Source: Methanobacteriota archaeon | GTDB lineage: Archaea > Thermoplasmatota > E2 > DHVEG-1 | NCBI GenBank assembly: GCA_903930505.1 | Contig: CAIYYQ010000058.1 | Location: 1-5,368 of the forward strand | DNA: 5,368 nt | Direction of reading: 5' to 3' | Part shown: positions 1 to 5,368 of the stretch, piece by piece | Numbering within the stretch: position 1 is the stretch's first letter | Layout: the number at the start of each line of letters is the position of its first letter | Translations under genes and position numbers: made by a program | The notes under the pieces: model-generated | The model's input: the letters and a program-made list of their open reading frames with translations, nothing else | Databases searched by the model: none | What the model was told of the DNA's origin: nothing

Positions 1-2804
1 ACTTTGACAGGATAAATTCCTCGGCTCGTCCATGTGTGGGTTCCTGTTGCTATTGCACCGGAAGCATACGGTCCTAACCAACCACTTGTGTTTCCGTCAC
101 CCCAATCCCACATATAGTAGACATTATCTCCGTTCGAATCAGTTGTCGATGTAGTGTATATGTATGATGTTCCTTTAATTCCTTCAATAGGACCAGCCGG
201 TTGACTGGGTGTAACCGGTGGATCATTGGGTAATACAGAGACGAGCTTTGTCTGTTGATCATTGCTGGATCGTTGGTCTCCAGGGAGCGCAGTGAAAACA
301 ACGACTTTATACGTTCCCGTTGTTGCACTCCACGGTGGCGTGAAGGTTACTGAGGTATTGCTGAATGCATCAACACTGACTGTTGCTGCTGCTGTGTACA
401 CCGGTGGTGCACCAGTATCAATCACGACATCATCAATGTACCATCCATTATAGGTAAGTGAACCATCAGAACCGAAATGCCAGCGGAGACGTATCTGCTG
501 ACCTGCGTAGGCACTCATATTAAAGAAGACTTGTTGCCATCCACTGCTTGTTCCGCTGAAACATGTTTGACTGGGGATTCCTGCATTGCTTGAAGACACC
601 GCATCCTCATTATAGGGATTGAGATAGGATCCAAGAATCGTCCAGGTTGACCCATTATTTATCGAGATTTTAACGTTACCACCATCATATGTACTTTCCA
701 TGTCGTACCACTGCCAAAATGAGAGCTGGGCAGGTCGTCCAGTCGGCAACTGAATAGGCCCTGAGGTAACGTATGCATTTGCGGAATTAGGGTACTGACC
801 AGCAAGATTGGTTGCCCAAAGTTTCGTCCCGGAATGAGCAGATGATGGGCCACTTGTTGGTACGCCCCATTGCCAAAGCGTTGCTGGAGTCCCTCCCGCG
901 ACATAGCCGCCGTTGTCTGCCTCAAAATCTTTTATGTAGGTGAACGCGTAAATTTGACAGGTGACCGGGACCGTAGTCTGAGTGTTGTTCCCGTAGTTTC
1001 TCACCGTCGCAATCACCGATTGCGATCCCGCATGGATTGTCGATGCTGGTGATGTGATTTCTGTTACTCCCACATCGTTCTGTGGGATGAAATGCATCGC
1101 AGGAACTGATAGTGAGGGATCGCCAAGGACGTTATACGCCTCGAAATAGTATTGAGTGTATCCTCCCCCGCCATAGTATTGATAGAGGTAATACAATGCG
1201 CGATCAGTCATCTGGCCGACTCGTTCAAGGCCATCGTTCCACCAGGCGTTAAACATGCTTCGTTCTAGTATATCGTCTTCATCCCAGTAGGTATTATCAG
1301 ATGAGCCCCAGTACACCATGGCTCCTTTGTTTGCTGTGCGAAGCCAGGTTTCCCCAAAGCATTCAGCGACCGTGAATTGATTGGTGAGACAGGCATGACT
1401 GCAGACAAACGGGTATTTGTTTGCATTCGTAAGGCTATTGATATCAGTCTGGCTAAATGGTGGTCCATCAGCCCAACTTGTTTCACTTCCATGACCTGAG
1501 TAGACCGCTAAAATCCTCCCGTTGTTTATCGAGTCTTTGACCTGTTGGGTTGTTGCCCCCTCGTGGTAATATAATTTATCGCAGAGATAATTATTTGGCT
1601 GCAGATACGTACTAATGACATAATTATGCGTCCCTTCGGAAATCGCGTAGTTATCATCAGAGGCCATAAACACTGCTTTTGTCATTAACCCAGATGGATA
1701 GTTCCCTTGTTCATACCATAGGGTTTTGTTTACCATGATGGTAACCTGGGCTGCGGTTGCCGCTGGGAAACGACCTATGCAGATATCAGGGAAATAATCA
1801 GGTGTGGTGATGGTGACATAATACAAATCAGTGCATGTGCCTGTTGCTGTTCCTATCCAGGTGGGAATTTGTGTTGTGTCTCCTACTAGTAGCACGTATG
1901 CGGGTGGTGGAGACCACAGGTTGTAGGCATTGGTAATATAATTTTTAATCGTTGTTGTTGTTACTCCTCCTGGTATTTGCGATGTTTTCGTTACGGTAAC
2001 CGTATATCCCTCGCTTTGTTTCCAGGTTGCGAACGGAAGGATTTGATTGTAGAAACTATCGTTGACGATAATCAAATATCCCTGTGGGTTTCTTCCGCCT
2101 TTATCCATTATGTTATAGGTATCATAGTTTACCACCATACTTTGAATAAGCGGTTCGAATGCTGCTGCACTATAACGTTCGTGCTTGTCAGCGGTTTTTG
2201 CCAAATTGCTTCCTGGGAGATCAATGCGAAGATCACAGCTTGTCAAAAGTTTAAGTTCACCTGATATTGGATTGTATTGAACTGCAGGAACTTCGATCTG
2301 TGCGAGACGATGTCCGCGCATTTCCCCTATGGGTGTTACGGTAGCTGCTGTTTTGGGTAGAAATGCATCCGTAGAATAGTATTTCTCGTTTATCTGGAAT
2401 TTTGTTGATGCATCCGCGGTTTTAACGACTGATTCCTGCACCGGGATGATCTGTGCAGGGAGATCTAACTCCTTCAGCGATGTTGTTTTCCATGAGATTG
2501 ATTTTATGGTAATCTGTGGAGTTGCATCAGTTGGGACCTCCACTAGTTTTCGTATGACCGGTAGTTTCGCTTCGCCGATCGTAATGGTTGATCCTTCATC
2601 AGTAGTGTCGATTGTTGCAAATTCGCCTCGTTCAGTTATTGTGCTTCCGAACGTAAATGTCGGTACGTTTATTGTTAATTCAATGGTTTGTTTTGAGTCT
2701 GGCGCTTTGGTATTAACAAGGGCGGTTGCTGACGTCATTGTTAACAATATGCACAAGATTATTGCTATCGCTGGCCTACCTAAAAATCGGTTATATTTTT
2801 TCAT
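1..2804 (-). CDS. Secreted gingipain-like cysteine peptidase (family C25), C-terminus beyond the left edge
   Basis: An extracellular endopeptidase, probably made as a zymogen. The frame starts at ATG 2804-2802 and stays open through 934 codons to base 1, so the 3' end is missing. Residues 1-28 form a Sec signal peptide (basic start, hydrophobic core, probable cut after A-T-A28). Residues about 30-235 resemble the C25 propeptide, including GEAKLPVIRKLVEVP and the later RGHRLAQIEVPAVQYNP. The catalytic domain spans about 240-565, from GYLIIV (242-247) to LGDPS (ending at 564). It holds YSGHGSETSWAD with catalytic His438, SHACLTNQF with catalytic Cys472, and CFGE followed by GSSDNTYWDEDD, closely echoing the Arg-gingipains. 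An Ig-like domain begins near 574, is interrupted at about 627-796 by a MAM-like jelly roll ending in GWYIDDVVID, and resumes to about 859. A PKD domain starts at N860 (NDPP) with WDWGDG at 899-904 and is cut by the edge. The start is supported by the signal peptide and by a ribosome binding site nine bases upstream. The family call is firm; cleavage specificity and the missing C-terminus are not known. Confidence 0.93.
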   Translation of the reverse strand, partial: MKKYNRFLGRPAIAIILCILLTMTSATALVNTKAPDSKQTIELTINVPTFTFGSTITERGEFATIDTTDEGSTITIGEAKLPVIRKLVEVPTDATPQITIKSISWKTTSLKELDLPAQIIPVQESVVKTADASTKFQINEKYYSTDAFLPKTAATVTPIGEMRGHRLAQIEVPAVQYNPISGELKLLTSCDLRIDLPGSNLAKTADKHERYSAAAFEPLIQSMVVNYDTYNIMDKGGRNPQGYLIIVNDSFYNQILPFATWKQSEGYTVTVTKTSQIPGGVTTTTIKNYITNAYNLWSPPPAYVLLVGDTTQIPTWIGTATGTCTDLYYVTITTPDYFPDICIGRFPAATAAQVTIMVNKTLWYEQGNYPSGLMTKAVFMASDDNYAISEGTHNYVISTYLQPNNYLCDKLYYHEGATTQQVKDSINNGRILAVYSGHGSETSWADGPPFSQTDINSLTNANKYPFVCSHACLTNQFTVAECFGETWLRTANKGAMVYWGSSDNTYWDEDDILERSMFNAWWNDGLERVGQMTDRALYYLYQYYGGGGYTQYYFEAYNVLGDPSLSVPAMHFIPQNDVGVTEITSPASTIHAGSQSVIATVRNYGNNTQTTVPVTCQIYAFTYIKDFEADNGGYVAGGTPATLWQWGVPTSGPSSAHSGTKLWATNLAGQYPNSANAYVTSGPIQLPTGRPAQLSFWQWYDMESTYDGGNVKISINNGSTWTILGSYLNPYNEDAVSSSNAGIPSQTCFSGTSSGWQQVFFNMSAYAGQQIRLRWHFGSDGSLTYNGWYIDDVVIDTGAPPVYTAAATVSVDAFSNTSVTFTPPWSATTGTYKVVVFTALPGDQRSSNDQQTKLVSVLPNDPPVTPSQPAGPIEGIKGTSYIYTTSTTDSNGDNVYYMWDWGDGNTSGWLGPYASGAIATGTHTWTSRGIYPVK

Positions 2805-2813
2805 CTACTTACT

Positions 2814-2820
2814 ACCCCCT
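2814..2820 (-). promoter_or_regulatory. Ribosome binding site of the C25 peptidase gene
   Basis: Read on the minus strand, AGGGGGT lies nine bases before the ATG at 2804. It matches the archaeal Shine-Dalgarno core GGAGGT apart from one G in place of A, which can still form a G-U pair with the CCUCC of 16S rRNA. The spacing is normal. It stands out in an otherwise A/T-dominated leader, and together with the signal peptide it fixes the start codon. Confidence 0.65.
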
Positions 2821-2856
2821 AATTTTTTTATTATCTTAAATAGATATCAAGTATTT

Positions 2857-2864
2857 TATTATAT
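2857..2864 (-). promoter_or_regulatory. Possible archaeal TATA element for the peptidase gene
   Basis: On the minus strand this reads ATATAATA, preceded by CAAACC. An archaeal TATA box lies about 25 bases before the transcription start, which would put the start near 2830 and leave a leader of about 25-30 bases containing the ribosome binding site. The spacer is AT-rich throughout, so such matches are expected by chance. The placement is mainly a fit to spacing. Confidence 0.3.
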
Positions 2865-3025
2865 GGTTTGAGAAAAGTAAATAAAATCTATGCGAGTCAT
2901 TGTCAATAACAAAGCATGTTCGTAACGAATTTTATGATATGACCATAACAAAATGAATTAGAATTGTATTGTTAATATATTAAATCTAACTAACGAAGAT
3001 GTCTTAATTATATCATTGACCAGTT

Positions 3026-3044
3026 ATTCATCGGATTGATGAAT
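3026..3044. repeat. Short inverted repeat (7-base arms, 5-base loop)
   Basis: ATTCATC at 3026-3032 is the exact reverse complement of GATGAAT at 3038-3044, with GGATT between. It could be a small hairpin or a dyad bound by a regulator. On the plus strand it is followed by TTTT, but there is no plus-strand gene to terminate. On the minus strand it would lie far upstream of the peptidase start. Its function is unknown. Confidence 0.35.
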
Positions 3045-3055
3045 TTTGTGATGAT

Positions 3056-3115
3056 ATTTAAAAATTGGAAAAGAAATCGTTGTTGTGGAAAATATATGCG
3101 GACAGTTTAACGGTC
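3056..3115 (-). terminator. Possible terminator of the pilin-like gene
   Basis: On the minus strand, starting 26 bases after the stop, an imperfect dyad at 3115-3101 (GACCGTTAAACTGTC, one mismatched pair) is followed by two T-rich stretches, ATATATTTTCC at 3097-3087 and a longer run across 3076-3056 with TTTCTTTT and ATTTTT. Archaeal RNA polymerase commonly terminates at U-rich tracts, with or without a hairpin. Position and composition fit, but the region is AT-rich, so the call is tentative. Confidence 0.35.
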
Positions 3116-3141
3116 AGAACTTTATCCCAGGGAGTATCTCA

Positions 3142-5346
3142 TTAGTTTACAGAGCAGACGGTTGTCGTTGTAAGAGTATTACCATTGCTCCCGTTTAGCG
3201 TATATGTTGTAAGCCATGACAGAGCGTCATTGATTGTAAGGTTGAAATTAGCGCCATTGCTTTTCGTTTGCAAAAGAGGATCATTGGTGCGATCTTGACC
3301 TGTTATTTGCACATTTTGGTTTGGTAGTATCGTAGAGACATCATTAGTAATACTGTTGCAGTTTAAATTTCCATTTTCATCGGTTTGTATGAGAAAGGCA
3401 TCTTTACTAACTGATCCAAAACAGTAGGTATATCCACCGAAGATATATCCACCTGATATCTTGTTAATAAAATTGAGTTTCTCATCTTGTACGTAGTCAT
3501 GGCCGCCGTAGGTCTTTGCCCAGGTAAGAGCGCCCGAATTGTCAGTTTTAATCATGAGATAATCATAATCATCTGGGTAGCCGACGGTTCCAAAAGAATT
3601 GGTAGATCCACCGATCACGTACCCATCTGATGTTTGTACACCGCTCTTAAAATAATCTGCATTGTGTGATGATTGGCCATAATTACTATTTGTTTTGCCG
3701 TACGTCCTTGCCCAGGTAACATCTCCATTTGAATCAGTTTTTATGAGCAGAGCATCGTCACTGAATAAATTAACGTATGAATTAGAAGAGCCGCCGAACA
3801 GAAATCCATTATCAGATGTCTGCTGGATAAAATTAGGGTATTCACCGGCGTAATCTCCATATGTTTTCGCCCAAATTATGTCTCCATTTGTATTGATTTT
3901 AATTAGAAGTATATCCGTAGTTCCAATACTTGACCAAGATGTTGTATATCCTCCTAAGATATATCCATCTGATGTTTGTTGAAGACAAGTAAGATATTCG
4001 CCTTTATACGCCCCTGTAACCCCATAGATTTTCGCCCAAATGACGTCTCCAGCGAGATTGGTTTTAATCACGAGAAAATCGCCATCAGATACGCCGCCTC
4101 CAAAAGAGTGTGTATATCCGCCTAATATATATCCGTCTGAGGTTTGTTGGACAACGGCTAAATAATTTACATCTCCATTTTCGTATGCTTTAGCCCAAGT
4201 TACATCTCCATTAGGGTTTGTTTTTATAACTAAGAAATCCATAAACGGTGAATAATATGCTGTCCAACCCCCTAAAAGATAGCCGCCATCTGAGGTTTGT
4301 TGGACGGATTTAAGGATATTGTTTCCAGCACCTGACCAGGTTCCATAGGTTTTCGCCCAGGTTATGTTTCCAGTAAAATTTGTTTTGACAAGTAAAAAAT
4401 TACCGCTGGGACTATATATTCCATACGTATTGGTGATTCCCCCCGCAATATAGCCATCTGAGACCTGCTGAAACGCTTCAGATAACTCTATTCCTCGATT
4501 TCCTCCGTTGGATTCTCGATATCCTCCGTAGGTTTTTGCCCATCGCGATGGAGCAGGAGGCTGAGGTGGAGTAAGAGATTCTATGTTGATTTCAACAGGG
4601 ATTGTGCCTGATCCATTATCAGAAGAGATTTGAATGTCACCGTTATAATATCCTTCCGACATTGAACCGGTATCAACATTCACCGTGATAGTATGATGTT
4701 CTCCTGTTGAGTTACCACTTGTGAGAGATATTGAGATCCAAGATGTACTTTCACTAATAGTATAATTAAGTGTCCCGTTACCAGAATTCCATATTTGAAG
4801 GGTATCAACACCAGTCCAACCTTGTGGTTGCGTACCAAAACTAATACTTGTTGGTAAATAACTCAATTGAGGACTAAAAGGCGCCGGAGGAGAAAGATTA
4901 GGAGCTTTATGAATAATCAAATCAGCATCCATTATTATGGAATTGGTTTCCATGTCAACAACCTTAACGTTAGCATTTTGATAATTTGGATTAGGATCTT
5001 GACTAGGATCAGAACCAAAGTAGTACACCAGTCGTTCGCCAATATTCCAAACGCCGTCCGCTTTATCTTTTTCGTCTAAAAGCTCTCCAGCAGTTGTTTG
5101 TACCTGTTGATTACATATCGTAAGGTAGACTTTTGTATCTAAACCGAGTGGCTCGCCACCGCGATGCTCCAGGATGAAACATCTTCCTTCTGCTATACCG
5201 ACGATTTTTGCTGTTGATGTAGAGGAAGGAGGTGGCATTGAATAAATTGAAAGTGATACGACGGAGAACGTGGATACCACTATTGCTAGCAAAAGAAAGG
5301 TTCCAACGATTTCGGATACTGCTTGTTTTCTTCGCGTATTTTTCAT
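3142..5346 (-). CDS. Pilin-like surface protein with BACON-like domain and seven-repeat probable beta-propeller
   Basis: A complete 734-residue protein, probably anchored in the membrane or built into a type IV pilus-like filament. Residues 5-9 (RRKQA) followed by VSEIVG match an archaeal prepilin leader, with the likely cut after A9. A single hydrophobic helix spans about 10-36. Residues 45-147 resemble the archaeal pilin head, with ILEHRGGEPLGLDTKVYLT (58-76), VWNIGE and VVDMETNSI; C56 and C78 could pair. A proline-rich linker (148-160) leads to a BACON-like beta-sandwich (160-256; TLQIWNSGNGTLNY, then STSWISIS, then YYNGDIQISSDNG). A second proline linker precedes seven repeats (about 269-663) of the form WAKTYG...QQTSDGYILGGYT...DFLVIKTNxxGDVT. 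The last 70 residues are Thr/Asn/Ser-rich and unrecognised, with no second membrane segment. No catalytic motif is visible; binding or adhesion is an inference. The start is chosen because it gives a proper leader; the next Met (M37) would delete the leader and helix. A GGT 12 bases upstream is a weak ribosome binding site. Any upstream partner lies beyond the right edge. Confidence 0.9.
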   Translation of the reverse strand: MKNTRRKQAVSEIVGTFLLLAIVVSTFSVVSLSIYSMPPPSSTSTAKIVGIAEGRCFILEHRGGEPLGLDTKVYLTICNQQVQTTAGELLDEKDKADGVWNIGERLVYYFGSDPSQDPNPNYQNANVKVVDMETNSIIMDADLIIHKAPNLSPPAPFSPQLSYLPTSISFGTQPQGWTGVDTLQIWNSGNGTLNYTISESTSWISISLTSGNSTGEHHTITVNVDTGSMSEGYYNGDIQISSDNGSGTIPVEINIESLTPPQPPAPSRWAKTYGGYRESNGGNRGIELSEAFQQVSDGYIAGGITNTYGIYSPSGNFLLVKTNFTGNITWAKTYGTWSGAGNNILKSVQQTSDGGYLLGGWTAYYSPFMDFLVIKTNPNGDVTWAKAYENGDVNYLAVVQQTSDGYILGGYTHSFGGGVSDGDFLVIKTNLAGDVIWAKIYGVTGAYKGEYLTCLQQTSDGYILGGYTTSWSSIGTTDILLIKINTNGDIIWAKTYGDYAGEYPNFIQQTSDNGFLFGGSSNSYVNLFSDDALLIKTDSNGDVTWARTYGKTNSNYGQSSHNADYFKSGVQTSDGYVIGGSTNSFGTVGYPDDYDYLMIKTDNSGALTWAKTYGGHDYVQDEKLNFINKISGGYIFGGYTYCFGSVSKDAFLIQTDENGNLNCNSITNDVSTILPNQNVQITGQDRTNDPLLQTKSNGANFNLTINDALSWLTTYTLNGSNGNTLTTTTVCSVN
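3360..4542 (-). repeat. Seven tandem protein repeats (WAKTYG/QQTSDGY type) inside the pilin-like gene
   Basis: Conserved Trp residues mark repeat boundaries at W269, W330, W384, W437, W492, W545 and W609. The closing equivalent is C663, where LNCNS replaces LTWAK. Intervals are 61, 54, 53, 55, 53, 64 and 54 residues. Each unit runs: WAKTYG, a variable loop, QQTSDGYILGGYT, a second loop, then a DFLVIKTN strand and a NGDVT turn. The first unit is longer in its loops, and the sixth has an insertion before VQTSDGY. Units of this size with four predicted strands and a count of seven fit a seven-bladed beta-propeller. The repeats have clearly diverged at DNA level, although the QQTSDGY segment stays recognisable in nucleotides, so they are old rather than freshly expanded. 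Confidence 0.85.
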
Positions 5347-5368
5347 TTTAGTTCCCGTACCTATCTTG

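Larger units (their letters stand above)
2805..3141. other. AT-rich intergenic spacer with no credible gene
   Basis: This 337-base gap separates the stop of the pilin-like gene from the start of the peptidase gene, both on the minus strand. I checked the minus-strand ATGs in it: each opens only a few codons before a stop (the longest I followed gives 13 residues). No tRNA-like fold or other structured RNA is evident. It contains a possible terminator on the right, the promoter and ribosome binding site of the peptidase gene on the left, and several short inverted repeats between (3101-3115, 3026-3044, 2972-2983, 2919-2929). The gap length suggests the peptidase gene has its own promoter rather than being tightly cotranscribed. 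Confidence 0.6.

Noticed and set aside
659..925. Minus-strand open frame of 88 codons in another frame, and similar short ones at 74-328 and 1265-1492
   Set aside because: They overlap the well-supported C25 frame, whose translation matches known domains throughout, so these are frame shadows.
1977..2264. Plus-strand open frame of 95 codons
   Set aside because: Antisense shadow of the propeptide and early catalytic region of the peptidase, with no ribosome binding site or motif noticed.
2738..2804. Lipoprotein signal peptide using Cys18, or a later start at Met23
   Set aside because: The residues before Cys18 (AIIL) do not form a lipobox, and starting at Met23 would remove the signal peptide and lose the ribosome binding site.
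1..2804. Bacterial (Bacteroidetes) origin suggested by gingipain and BACON domains
   Set aside because: The neighbour has an archaeal prepilin leader and pilin head, and the PKD unit looks archaeal. Both gingipain-like peptidases and BACON-like domains occur in archaea too.
2836..2845. Minus-strand TATTTAAG as the TATA box of the peptidase gene
   Set aside because: Standard spacing would start transcription at about 2812, which would remove the clear AGGGGGT ribosome binding site. The element at 2857-2864 fits better.
2446..2871. Plus-strand open frame of 141 codons overlapping the peptidase start
   Set aside because: It lies almost wholly antisense to the signal peptide and propeptide of the C25 gene. 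Its protein has no recognisable domain, and it ends in the AT-rich spacer.
3360..4542. CRISPR array or DNA-level tandem repeat
   Set aside because: The periodicity is about 160 bases and keeps the reading frame. Units are diverged in nucleotides and conserved at protein level, so these are protein repeats.
4867..5079. Plus-strand open frame of 70 codons with an Arg-rich start
   Set aside because: Antisense to the pilin head and linker of the surface protein; the Arg-rich start is only the complement of its Pro/Ser-rich linker (residues 148-160).

Overview
The window reads as archaeal DNA coding for secreted and cell-surface proteins, with both genes on the minus strand. The likely source is a protein-degrading member of the Thermoplasmatota or a related sediment lineage. 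Three things point there: an archaeal type IV pilin N-terminus (class III signal peptide followed directly by a hydrophobic helix), a PKD-type domain with a WDWGDG core of a kind I associate with these archaea, and moderately AT-rich DNA with very AT-rich spacers. The lineage is an inference from protein style only; no rRNA or other marker gene is present.

Reading in the direction of transcription (right to left), 5346-3142 is a complete 734-residue pilin-like surface protein. It has a prepilin-type leader and one N-terminal hydrophobic helix, an archaeal pilin head, a proline-rich linker, a BACON-like beta-sandwich, seven tandem repeats of about 54 residues that probably close into a beta-propeller, and a short C-terminal tail. 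Next comes a 337-base AT-rich spacer (3141-2805). It holds no credible gene, but has a possible terminator, several short inverted repeats, a possible TATA element and a clear ribosome binding site.

From 2804 to the left edge runs one uninterrupted reading frame of at least 934 codons, still open at base 1. It encodes a secreted gingipain-like cysteine peptidase (family C25): signal peptide, propeptide, catalytic domain with the His/Cys dyad, an Ig-like domain interrupted by a MAM/lectin-like jelly roll, and the start of a PKD domain. Over half of the window is this one truncated gene.

Both products act outside the cell. A simple reading is a peptide-scavenging or surface-attachment locus: the peptidase digests external protein, and the pilin-anchored propeller displays a binding module on the cell surface or a pilus. 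The link rests only on neighbourhood and shared orientation. I see no RNA gene, CRISPR array or mobile element.
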